From Actinia tenebrosa (taxonomy: Eukaryota; Cnidaria; Anthozoa; Actiniaria; Actiniidae): a stretch of DNA of 64,000 nt. Location: the NCBI RefSeq assembly GCF_009602425.1, contig NW_022261028.1, positions 61,140-125,139 on the forward strand, read 5' to 3'. Below the pieces are notes generated by a model. The model was given only the letters and a program-made list of their open reading frames with translations. It did not search any database and was not told where the DNA came from. Each line of letters starts with the position of its first letter. The first letter of the stretch is position 1. This document shows positions 23,501 to 33,500 of this stretch, in pieces. Position numbers and translations under genes: made by a program.

Positions 23501-25013
23501 TTGGATTTGACTAATACAATATATTTGATTTATCGGAAAACAGAGTTTGCTATAAAATTTGTCTCAATGATAGTAAAATTACAAAGTGTTTTAAAGATTG
23601 CCCTTCAACTGACAAAGATATGGAATTTTAAAACTAAGCATTTTTGCAAAGAAATGAATGGGCATTACATGCCCAGTGAGTGTCTTTATCAGGCTGGACA
23701 CATGAAACAATAGTCCCTTTCACAGTTCCCTGCACCATCTCGAAAGGTAACCTTGGACTGTTTGTCTCGCTTCCATGCCAAAGCATGGCTTCCTTTTAAG
23801 ATGGCACAGAGAACTGTAAAAGGGACTATATGTAAAAACATATTTTTAATTTTGGTAAATTCATTCAAGATTTGCTAAATTTGATTGCAAAAAAAGCATA
23901 CAAGTACAGTATATATATTATGTTGGAGTCTATTAACTTATTTGGCATTTTCTTTTTTGTAAAATAGCTACAAACACGAAGTGCTGATGAACCAATGACA
24001 ACATTTGTATTATGTTTGCATTGTGGGAACAGATGGAAGGTATGTATACTTAATACCACATTAACGTTAGACTTGAAGTACAGTTTGCTATATCCATAAC
24101 CCTGCCATGGGTGGCATCAACATTCTCTTACCCTCCCCCCACCACCCCTCCCATCCAACTTGCCTTTGCCTTTTGAAATTCTGAAATATTTCAGGGCCAC
24201 AGGCCCAAAGAATTCTGCACCCTGGAACTGTATATTCTATTGATTGGATTTGATACAAAAATAATGTTTTATTGTCAGAAGACTTGATAATAATTATAAA
24301 TAATAATAAATTAATTATTAATAATCATTAAAATAAAAGTTGAGAAGAGCATACATATGTTAAAGATATTAGTTTGATTGAACATGTTAAACCTCAGCCA
24401 ATTGTGGTTATAAAGCGCTTTAAACCGTGTGTTCTTCCTGCGGGAATAAGAATTACAGTTAAGGGAAAGTTCAAAAGCTTAGGGTGAATGGAATCTAAGA
24501 TAAACCTAAAAACATTTGTGGAAAGGTTTATGAGAACTTCTCGGCTATCATAGAAGACATTCCTACTGAGCCCGGTTGTACGAAGCCTGGATAGCGCTAT
24601 CTTGCGGATGAATCCTTATCCAGTGGATAAGTCGACTGCTGTTATCCAATAAATTTATCCACTGGATAAGATTTATCCATTGGATAAAGCTATCCAGGCT
24701 ATGTACAACTGGGCCCTGGCTTCTGGACGACCTACTGATACTTGCATTAACCACATCAACGACTTACTGCACCTTCCACCATACAACAACAACGCTGTAA
24801 TAACTGACAATCTACCATCAACCTGCTGTTACTTTTAACTTACAACCTACTGTTCACAACCTACTGACATCCTACCAACAAAGTATTGATACACCACAGA
24901 TACCCTATTGACACCTATTTAGGGGTTTTATCATTTACTATTACCGTTTTGATTATTTACTTATTGTAGTTCACTACAAATGATCGTTTTGCTTCTCCCT
25001 ACAGTTCTGTTAA
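17596..25013 (+). CDS. TCEA: Transcription elongation factor TFIIS (TCEA)
   Basis: Seen: nine coding exons in perfect phase: 17596-17664, 18200-18274, 18980-19088, 20152-20385, 21700-21732, 22102-22256, 23058-23204, 23968-24039 and 25005-25013, giving 300 residues (human TCEA1 has 301). Domains: N-terminal LW/TFIIS-N bundle (about 1-84), Ser-rich linker, Pol II-binding central domain (about 143-250, VRDKCKEMI onward), and C-terminal zinc ribbon with Cys 262, 265, 290 and 293 and the RSADEP hairpin (Asp281-Glu282). Known: the factor enters the Pol II funnel and the Asp-Glu pair stimulates transcript cleavage so that arrested polymerase can resume; it acts in the nucleus. The last exon codes only FC-stop, nearly 1 kb after the previous one. 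The introns carry many repeats. The gene converges on an RGS gene. Confidence 0.96.
18320..18640. repeat. Degenerate tandem repeat, AACAGGGTAT-type
   Basis: Units of about 35-45 bp built around CTCTGGAACAGGGTATGAAA recur five or six times with drift, followed by a C-rich stretch. It lies in TCEA intron 2. Confidence 0.6.
19178..19346. repeat. TA-flanked hairpin MITE (family B), copy 1
   Basis: Arms of about 65 bp start GCCCACTTTTGAGATATGC and are flanked by TA on both sides (19176-19177, 19347-19348). A second copy is at 32068-32237. TA target duplications are typical of Tc1/mariner-type MITEs; that class is inferred. It lies in TCEA intron 3. Confidence 0.75.
19355..19555. repeat. Foldback element next to MITE B
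   Basis: GTAGCAGTTGGGAGGACTGTG on the left pairs with CGCAGCCCTCCAACTGCCAC on the right, and GTCTTCATCAGGGGATGGTG with the CACCATTGCCTGATGAAGAC segment. It starts only a few bases after the TA-flanked MITE. It lies in TCEA intron 3. Confidence 0.6.
19917..20045 (-). repeat. Truncated SINE-family copy
   Basis: Matches the left two-thirds of the SINE at 53530-53735 (shared GGCTCTTC, TTGATTTTTG/ACGGAGGGAG, GAACCTGG and AAGCACAGGAGAGAACCAAA blocks) but lacks the tRNA-like head. It lies in TCEA intron 3, just before exon 20152. Confidence 0.6.
20620..21297. repeat. Foldback element split by a SINE insertion
   Basis: The left arm (AAACAGCTTTTTCTGTGCTCC, about 20631) pairs with the right arm (GGAATGGAGTACGGAAAAAGCTG split over 21261-21283). 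The body matches the repeat at 4495-4650. It is interrupted at 20778-21253 by a SINE-like insertion flanked by TTATTACG on both sides. It lies in TCEA intron 4. Confidence 0.65.
20778..21253 (+). mobile_element. tRNA-derived SINE with 8-bp target duplication
   Basis: The head GGTAGCTCAGTTGGTAAGAG (20798 on) is a good tRNA D-arm/A box, followed by a degenerate B box (GGTTATGGGTGAAGCC). The tail ends in a T-run. TTATTACG at 20770-20777 and again at 21254-21261 is a target-site duplication, and the sequence without the insert matches the repeat at 4495-4650. About 476 bp is long for a SINE, so an inner composite is possible. Confidence 0.65.
22608..22800 (+). repeat. Degenerate SINE-like repeat
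   Basis: GTGACATAGTGGTGAGAACAC resembles an A box; the reading GAGTTTTATTCCTG sits where a B box would be. The layout matches the head of the SINE at 53735 read on the opposite strand. It lies in TCEA intron 6. Confidence 0.4.
23713..23825. repeat. Short TA-flanked hairpin MITE
   Basis: GTCCCTTTCACAGTTCCCTG and its near complement at the right end, with an internal GCCATG/CATGGC palindrome. TA on both sides (23711-23712 and 23826-23827). It lies in TCEA intron 7. Confidence 0.7.
24570..24714. repeat. Foldback MITE rich in TTATCCA/TGGATAA
   Basis: The ends GCCCGGTTGTACGAAGCCTG and CAGGCTATGTACAACTGGGC are inverted copies. Inside are several copies of TTATCCA(C/G)TGGATAA. It lies in the last TCEA intron, about 290 bp before the three-codon last exon. 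Confidence 0.7.
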
Positions 25014-25696
25014 TAGACAAGTGAAGAATATAGTAGTGGTATGTGTTTCACATATGTTCTGATGTCAATGCATCTGGCAGCAACTAGTATTGAAGGTATA
25101 GCTGTTATATATGGTGTGACAATACGCCAAGTGTATTTCTCTCTACTATAACCCTTGGAAACCCCTGTCAGTCAACTTGATATACACTTGATTGTATCTT
25201 CCATCTCCAGTTGCTTTGCTATTTTGGTTCCATCTTTCTAATTCTTCTGTAAGCGTATTTCCGAATTTATGACAACAAGCTTTTTAGGATCATTTAGGAT
25301 TAAGCAGTTGATTTTTCATTTGTAGTGATATAAATAATGTGCTCTCTTTGTTTTGTAAGATATTAAAAATAGAAAGTGATAATATATTTTCAGAAATTTA
25401 TGTTATGCCAAGACATGCTATGGGCCATTGCATTTTGGAAGATTTTTCAAAAGAAACATTCTACATTCTACAGAGTCTCCCTCCGCTTCCCCTAAAGAAG
25501 GGAAGGAAAGAGGAGATAATCTTCTCAAAGGAAACAATAGGCTTTTATGGCTTAGACATGGTGTTTTCTAACCCTGTCACTATTAATCTTACCCAACCTA
25601 AAATGCAATGGCTCATTTCCACTTGGTACTTTTTTGTCAAAGTCACAGAAACACCATCTTAATTTCAACAATTGAACTCCTTACCTTAGGAGTAAC

Positions 25697-25872
25697 GTTT
25701 ACCTATTTCAGAACACATGTTATTATTCTCTTAGGAATAAGATTCTTTGTTTGAGTTGTATCCATATTTACACATCCTCTCATGCACAACCGTTAAACAA
25801 AGAAATGATACTCTAGAGAATGACATTTGGTCTGAAATGCGAAAACGTCCAGTCAAGTTAAAAAGGTCTATT
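25697..25872. repeat. MITE family A copy
   Basis: Carries the family core: TTTCAGAACACATGTTATT, GATTCTTTGTTTGAG, AAACAAAGAAATGATACTCT and the right end AGGTCTATT. Other copies are at 32541, 55697, 59927 and 63715. Confidence 0.65.
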
Positions 25873-26645
25873 ATTTTGTGTGTGTTTGTATATATCATGG
25901 TTTTGTTTTTCCGTTTTCTATCTAATTTGTGACATATACATATCGTATGAGTTTTGCTGTTAAGAGCAATTTGGCTTAATTGCAGTCTTAAGACACAATA
26001 ACCCCTTTATTAATAGTAATTGATGTAAAAGGACTCTCTGATGATGTCTTTGGTTTAAAGACTAATAAAAATTAACCTACAGAAAATTATAAATTAACGA
26101 TATAGAGCTTTTCTATGCACTGTCCACTTATGATTAATGTGAAACAATATATTGGCTGATCACCCCCATCATCTTCATTTCTTCTTACATGGCATGTGAT
26201 TGGCCTCGGCCTGTGCCAGTATTGGAAAACAATGTTCCAATTTATTGACACTCAAAGTTCTTTTTGTTCATCATATTTGGAGCCTATCATTGATCCACTC
26301 CCAAAATATCTTCCACAGTACTTGCAGCGCAATGAGTTGCATAATGCCATAAGGCCTCTTGTTTGTTGTGCGTTCGTCATACACCACTTTTTTCTGCAGT
26401 GCTTCATTCTCCATTCTGCAATCATCCACCAAATATTTAAGAAATTGTAAGTGGCAAAAGTCTTGGATGGGCTGAGAGTTAGTAATCTCACATTTCACTA
26501 TTCATTTGATGTCATTTACAACCTGGCACTTTAGCTTGCCTTCAACTTGTGTTGCTGGGTTAACCAGGCTTCTGTCTATCTTTGCATATCCATCAGACAC
26601 TATTTTCATCAGGAAACCATTCCTCACTACTTTTAGCTTCTGTAA

Positions 26646-26867
26646 TTAATGAATATATACCATATATGCCTGAGTGCTATAGAGCAAACGAGAGCAGGCA
26701 CATGCATTTAAGAGCTTTATGCATGTGCTCAAATTGATTTCACAATCATTTATTGCATGCTTGAATTCATTCCACCTCTGAAAGGCAGAGGAGACATTAA
26801 GGCATAAAAAAGCAGATGAGTTGTCTGTGTTGTATTTAATAACCCAGTTAGCAGAATAGTTATTCAC
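26646..26867 (-). mobile_element. Possible LINE fragment
   Basis: Minus-strand reading INLSTCIKLLNACACSRLLY resembles the NACVRSRLLY-type segment after the reverse transcriptase domain of some cnidarian LINEs. Short and without other motifs, so low confidence. Confidence 0.25.
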
Positions 26868-26888
26868 GGTTGTTAAGGACTTCTCTTA

Positions 26889-27106
26889 AGGCTGCGTTCA
26901 TAATGTATGGCAGAGGGGGAGGGGGCAGGTACAATTGAGGGTGGATCGGGAAAATTAATCAAAAAAATGGGGGGATGCACAATTTTTGGAAGAAGCTACA
27001 AGCCTTGCTTAGGGGGGAGCGTATTTTTTTGTGTGACTTTAAGGGGGGATGTTAAGAATTATTCTGGACATTTCAAATTTTNNNNNATACATTATGAACG
27101 CAGCCT
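26889..27106. repeat. MITE with perfect 20-bp inverted ends
   Basis: AGGCTGCGTTCATAATGTAT at the left is exactly complemented at the right (27087-27106). The inside is G-rich on the plus strand and holds five N. Confidence 0.75.
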
Positions 27107-27372
27107 AATAATTCTGATTGAAAGAGCAATCAGGTCTGATGTGATTGGCTCAACAGATCATCTTGACAACGTTGTGTGCTACTATATGATTGCCTAAAAT
27201 CATGAATCAAAACGCAGGCCAAATAAATATTCTTACTCTGGCATTTTTACCATAAAACCAAAACTCTTACTTCAATATTAATTTATTTCCTCTATCTCTA
27301 GATATTTGTTATTTACAATTAGATTCCATCTTTTACTAACGCCTTGTTCTTGGTTCACGATTTCCTCAAATT

Positions 27373-27529
27373 ATTTGGTAAATCTTTCCACGGATGTGTT
27401 TTATTTTCTATATTTTCGAGTTAAATTTTTTTTTCGAGCAGAAAGTTGAAATTGTTTCGGCTTGGAAAAAAACGTATTTGACTCGAAAATATAGAAAATA
27501 AAACACATCCGTGGAAAGATTTACCAAAT
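27373..27529. repeat. Long hairpin, about 48-bp arms
   Basis: The arms 27373-27420 and 27482-27529 are almost perfect complements (TATTTGGTAAATCTTTCCAC at the outer end). A second inverted pair (AGAGTGCAAACAAT at about 27560 and ATTGTTTGCACTCT at about 27672) lies just to the right, so the two may be parts of one larger element. Confidence 0.7.
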
Positions 27530-28179
27530 AGTTTTAGAATTTGTCGCCGATGGTGGAAAGTAGAGTGCAAACAATTAATCCGTGAAACACTAATTACTAA
27601 ANAGTACAAAATAGTGCTAATTAAACAATAGAAAACAATAGAATTTGCAAGAAATTCTTAAGACAGTTATATTGTTTGCACTCTATTTCCTTTTATCAAG
27701 AGATAATAAAAAACACTTGGAAACCTTCGCTGGGACAAAAAAACGCATTGCTCGCCTAGATATCAAATCACATGGTAACAACAATAACATCGTTTCGATA
27801 AAAAGTCTCTAATGTTATCGAAACCAAGGGTAAAGTTAAATTTTTTCTATATGGTCAGACACTTGTAGATAAATACATCAATAGCCCAAAAAACCCTTGA
27901 GAAAGAGATGATCAAAGCGTATAGTCTGACAGCAATCTAAAATTAGATTGATAATTTATTATCCTTCAAAAAAGAAGAATTGTTGATCATTAATAGATCT
28001 CATTTATTATTAATTATGCTAATAGCAACTGTATACTCTATGGTATGTATATTAATGTGAAATGTCTGCTGTTTGATTATTTTATATTTATTTGTTTGAA
28101 GATTTTATACAGAAAAAATTAAGAGTACAAAAATCAAATAAAGAGGTATGACAGTGAGTGAGAAATAATAAGCACGAAA

Positions 28180-28500
28180 AGACAAGAAAAGTATTTTTTA
28201 AAGCAGAGAGAAGATTAGTAAGTCAGAGAGTTAAGAAGCTAGAAAGAAAGGATGTATAAAAAAATTCTTTTTAAATCAGAGAGAAGATTAGTAAGTCAGT
28301 GAGTTAAGAGGCTAGAAAGAAAGGATGCTGGATGGTTAAAAGAAAAGTATTTTTTTTAATCAGAGAGAAGATTAGTAAGTCAGAGAGTTAAGAGGCTAGA
28401 AAGAAAGGATGCTGGATGGTTAAAAGAAAAGTATTTTTTTTAATCAGAGAGAAGATTAGTAAGTCAGAGAGTTAAGAAGCTAGAAAGAAAAGATAGATAA
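28180..28500. repeat. Tandem array, about 75-85 bp unit
   Basis: Four units each containing AGAGAGAAGATTAGTAAGTC, then GAGTTAAGAGGCTAGAAAG. The middle units add GATGCTGGATGGTTAAAAG, which explains the length change. Confidence 0.85.
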
Positions 28501-28767
28501 AAGAATTCGGGATCCAAAACTAAAAACAGTCGTAAAGATTTTTCTTTCTTTTCTTCGTGGCAAGATTTGTTGTCCAAAGTTCTGACTGCTTCAAGTGGAA
28601 GTCATGTCATTAAGATCGAATTTTAAGGTTTATTTATTGGTTTTTGTGAACAGTTGGACCCGAAATACGTCACCAGAAGTGACAGAGTAATTCAAAAGAT
28701 GGATGAGAAAACGAAAGAGCTAGAAAAAGAAAGTGATTGAATGAGTAGGAGGCTATGTCAGCCTAGC

Positions 28768-28865
28768 CTCCCCCACAGCCGCTTTCAGTGTCGTCACGCA
28801 ACGCTTTCTCCCCTGAGTAGGGGAGAAAGCGTTGCGTGATGACACTGAAAGCGGCTGTGGGGGAG
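28768..28865. repeat. 47-bp-arm hairpin with 4-base loop
   Basis: The arms 28768-28814 and 28819-28865 differ at a single base, with loop GAGT. ATGTCAGCCT occurs at 28755-28764 and 28870-28879, as a 10-bp direct repeat around the hairpin. Confidence 0.85.
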
Positions 28866-29235
28866 ACTAATGTCAGCCTTGTAATGAATAGTTACACCAA
28901 CGGCTATCTTTTAGTCATTATAACAGCTGTGATACTTGATCTATCAACTATTAATCCTTTGTTACTGATTGGACCTGAATCAATTGTCAGCATATTTACA
29001 TCTGTTCACGTCTTTGATATTAGACTTTACTTTCTAAAAATTTTTTTTGCTCGTTTGCTTGTTTCATTTTAAATTATACTTAAGTTATTTCACTTAACCC
29101 ATGAGACAAAACGTAATAGCCCAGCTAAACATCTATTTCGCCAATATCCATGGATTCATAGTTAGAATAACAACGATAGAATGAAGTTGCGGTTTCTAGA
29201 CTTTTTTCTCAGCGTTGCTCACTCATTCAAACCTA

Positions 29236-29487
29236 AGGCCCTAGCTAAACGAGGAAACATGTTTACCGCGCGCATGTTTCCTCGATGTTTCCCTGTTTAG
29301 CCACATGCGAAACATTGCTGCGCGCAACAAATTTTGCTTCCAAGATGCAAAAAACTGTTTTTACTGTGCGGCAGAAACATTTCATGTTTCCAAGGCGCAT
29401 GAAAACATTGTTTCCCGATGTTTCCTGACAGTTTTGCCACCTTAGGAAACATTTAGGGAAGCATGTTTCCTCTTTTAGCCAGGGCCT
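29236..29487. repeat. Foldback MITE rich in GAAACATG
   Basis: The ends AGGCCCTAGCTAAA and TTTAGCCAGGGCCT are inverted copies. The inside holds many GGAAACAT/ATGTTTCC segments. TA flanks both ends. Confidence 0.7.
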
Positions 29488-29820
29488 AAGAAACAAGACG
29501 GGGCACAAAGCTTAAACTGTCCCAAATTTTTAGAATACCATTCATTGGCAAGATCGATATTTTGGAAATTTTTCCAATATGAAAATGCGAAAATGGTGAT
29601 TTCTTTTATAAAAACGAAATCTCCATCCCAATATTTAAGGCGGACTCGCCTATTTTGATTTGATGAGCTAGCAAACAACTTCAACAAAAAAATATCTGCA
29701 TTAAATTCAAATTTGTTGATTGACAATGCCCCAATGGTAAGATCTAACCAACACCTAGTCTTATTTTCTAAATATATCGATAATATATTAAAATTCACAT
29801 TTGCACTAGAGAAGACCTAG

Positions 29821-30065
29821 GGTGCTTACCATTTAAACCAATCCAACCGGTTGGAAATTCGTTTGCTAGTGCTAAGAAAAGAGCGAGAAAATTTGACTTA
29901 CGACAAATGGTACACGCGTCTACCGAAAGAACCGAAAAGAGCGGGAAAAGTAGATTACCTCAATCGAGAGACCGTGTTTCCCGTAACTTTCCGATCAAAA
30001 TGACGCAAACCATTTGGTTTTTCAACCGGATTAAAGACAATTTTTTTGGGTGAATGGTAAGCACC
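29821..30065. repeat. MITE with CCTAG target duplication
   Basis: GGTGCTTACCATT at the left, AATGGTAAGCACC at the right. The 5-bp direct repeat CCTAG lies on each side (29816-29820, 30066-30070). Confidence 0.75.
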
Positions 30066-30189
30066 CCTAGCCCACTTTTTCCCTTGAATGCTTCACACCG
30101 ATTAGTGTGCGCGTGTGGGTGAGCACTGTAGACTAGATTCTTTCGTTGACCCACAATTGGGTTAAGACTGGTTCTCACTAGTTACACAA

Positions 30190-30320
30190 AGCAGACGCAA
30201 CTCCATGTTCTCAGTATGAAAAGAAGCGACGCAAGCGCAAGAGAACGAAAGATGTTTTTCCTTCGTTGGCTTGCGCTTGTGCTTATGCTTGCGTCGGCTT
30301 GCGTCGCTATTAAGCGCCAG
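30190..30320. repeat. Foldback rich in GCGACGCAAGCGCAAG
   Basis: GAAGCGACGCAAGCGCAAGA on the left pairs with the CTTGCGCTTGTGCTT and GGCTTGCGTCGCT segments on the right. It lies in the RGS 3' flank. Confidence 0.6.
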
Positions 30321-30489
30321 GCTTAACTTTTCATTAACTTACGCTTAGCGTTCACATAACGAACATACAAAAAAGTCTTTTTTCTGTAATAAAAAAAAAC
30401 TGGAATGAGAAGACTTAGAAACTCCAACCATTCTCATGCGCCCAGTTTTTTCTTTAGTTTAGAATATAAAGAAAGTTATTTATAGATTA

Positions 30490-30495
30490 TTTATT
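30490..30495 (-). terminator. Candidate poly(A) signal of RGS gene
   Basis: AATAAA on the minus strand, only 8 bases after the RGS stop codon. This would make a very short 3' UTR, so a later signal may be used instead. Confidence 0.35.
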
Positions 30496-30503
30496 GTATG
30501 TCC

Positions 30504-33500
30504 TTAACTCTCGGTGAGTTGTTGGTACGTCTTTGATTTAACAAATCTTGGGAAACAGTCTCTGTACATAAGGTTATAAATATGTTGTTGTGCAGGACGA
30601 AAGGTGTTTTCATCTGGGCTTGACATTTGCTTGTCGACTGCCGCTCGAATCTTCGCATCCAGGCTTATCTGTAAGAATATTAAATAGAATATTCAACGAG
30701 AGGGGCAGACCATTAGAAGCCCATATCTTATACTTATAAATTATTCATGCGTACATCATCCAACCAGGGTTTCTTATTTGTACCACGTGCAGTAGTTTGA
30801 ATCCCCCATCAAATACGACCGCACCCATTTCAGAGTTCTAGTACTTTGTGTCAAATACGAGTTGCTGTATTCTATTGGGGTTTCAAAATCCTCGTGGAAT
30901 TTCACGAGGGATTTTGAAACCCCAATAGAATACAGCAACTCGTATTTGAAACATTACTTCAAACCAGAATTTAACAGAATTTAAGGGTATCAAACGTGGC
31001 CTATTAAAATGGCTGCGAATTTTGGGGAAGTAGTTGAAATATCGCGCGCATCAAAATGAGTTGTAAAATGTCTTCAGAAAAGGTTGTGCATCCCCAGACT
31101 CTGTGTCTGCGAAACTGTCTGTGTACAGCGGCTTCTCACCCCTCCCTCCTTAGGGGAATCTTTTTTCCCCGTAGGGAGGAGAGGTGGAGAGCGGCTGTAT
31201 ACGGACTAGTGATAGACTAGCTGTTACCCGTTAAAAACATAACTAGAGTAATTTTCCTAAAACCGTGAAATCTATTAACTCTACTTGTCTACCAAGGAAA
31301 TCCTTCTACTTGTGTCTACTTCGCTATTTAGAGCAATTTTCCTCAGACGGTGAAACAGTCTCTAGTAGTTAGAGTATAATAGTCAAGAAGGCACTAAAGA
31401 AAACAATGAAAATAAGATCTTCTAACTTTTATTAGTCTACGAACTATTTCACGGCGTGAGGAAAATCGAATAATGTTCTAATGTTCAAAAGACGTGGCGT
31501 TGGTCTGTTGGCATTAATATTATCGACATGTTAACCAACCTCCCGCATCCTTTAGAAATGACTTCTCTTTTCTTAGTGATAATTAATCTTTTCCCTTTTG
31601 AAACGTTATCACGTACCTCAGTTGGAGAAAGTGTTGACACGTAGTCTTCATAAATCATGCGAGCCATTTCATTCCTTGTATTTACATCGCTAATATTGCG
31701 ATACTCTTCCACAGCAATCCAGAAATTTAAATTTTCGTCTCCGTATTGTGTTCGAAGAAATTCTTGAAAAATATTAATGCCGTATTTATTATGGAGTAGA
31801 GCAGAGAAGTCTGTTTCCCATGTCTTTGCCTCCTCTGGAGTTGGCCTGAAATTAATTGATACCATTTGCATATTATTTATAGGTAATATTGCGTCTTTGT
31901 CGGCTAGTTTGGTTGAAAATATACAGTTTTCCGTATGGGCAAGAGAGCATAACTTTATATGCGCCGTAGTCTCAAAGCAGAACGGAATATATGTTTTTCC
32001 CCAAACGACGTCGATAGAAAACCGTATGGGCCTTTTTCACGCGGCAGCCATGTTGTTTTCAAAAATAGCCTACTTCCGAGACATGCTTCGCTTGTCACGC
32101 ACAAAGGTTTCAATGTGAGGCTTCGTGCATAATGCTCAGTGATTCGTGACAGGAGAAAAGAATAAATTTAATTTAGCACTGAAACCTCGCACTGAAACAT
32201 TTGTGCGCGACAAGCAAAGCATATCTCGAAAGTGGGCTATAGATTCCATCACGCGTAGCCTCGCATTCAAGTGCTCGAGAATAAATTCATACGGGTTAAA
32301 AAATATTTTCATTCTCATGAGAATAAAAGCATGGTCGACGAGTGATAAAGGTCCTTTAGCGACCACAAAACGGACAAAAGTTTTGTCATCGTGGTTATCC
32401 CGTCGCGCGATAATTCTGAGCCGACAACAGGGGAATGGCGATATTCATTAATATTTATTTGCTTTGTACATAGAAGAAAACCACAAAATCTGTATTGAAA
32501 TTTTTGCGCAAACGAAAATGTTTTGGCCAAATGAAAGCGGAATAGACCTCTTTACCTAATGTTATGTTATTAATGCGTAATGTTTCCTCATTTCAGACCA
32601 CGTGTTATTCCCTTGAATATCATTTCTTTGTTTAAAAGTTTTGCAAGAGAAAACACGCTGATGAATCTAAATACAACTCAACCAAATCTTATTCTCAAGA
32701 GAATGACACGTGGTCTGTAGTTGGAAAGCATTTATTTACGCTCAAACTATTCCAAAGCCAAAAAGTTCTATCGGAAAGGCGCGATGACACGGAGCAATTT
32801 TCTCAGGAACGCCGTCGTTGACACAAGTTGCATGGAGCATTGCAGCGTGTAACCTACAGCGCAATTTGAAAAATGTTGCGAGATGAATTGCAGCAATCGT
32901 TGCGAAAAGTAGAATTTGTTTATACTTTTGGCAACGATTGCATCTCCGTTGCACCGTGTGATCTCTTCAACTTGTGTCGCTTCGCTGTTGCAAGACAAGT
33001 TGCAGAGAAAATTGCTCCGTGTAATCGCGCCTTTAAGACCCTCGGTTTTTGTTCAAGATTTGTAACCAATCCCAATTGAGATCGATGGGATTCGGATTTC
33101 TCATTGCTGACGTGTTTTAAAGCGTATCATTTATACGCATCGAGGCATGTAATATGTGGTTTCTCTTTCTGTGAAAGCAATAATTAGCATTAACAGCAAA
33201 TTCAAGAATGTCTTAGTCTTGTATGAATCAATGCGGTATCCGAATAGACTGACCGAATAACCCATCGGGACAAAATCGATCAATTCCAATTGCTGTAACA
33301 GGAAATAATACGGCTATGTCTATTGACTTACTTGACGGCTTCGTTGTCTTTGTCTTTGCTACACAACAACTTAGTCGTAGAACTTTGTTTTCTGCAAGAG
33401 AAAGAAACGAACGTCTTAGCATATACGATTTCCTTAATTAGAGTTCGTTCTACAAACATCTCGTGTTCAGCATTTGGCAAACTATGTATTCAATAGCAGG

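Larger units (their letters stand above)
25014..30489. other. TCEA-RGS intergenic spacer, repeat-rich
   Basis: Begins with the TCEA 3' UTR. It holds foldback elements, a tandem array and a possible LINE scrap (each listed separately). No convincing exon was found in the rest. Several ORFs of 60-107 codons match nothing I know and lack splice or codon support. Confidence 0.5.
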
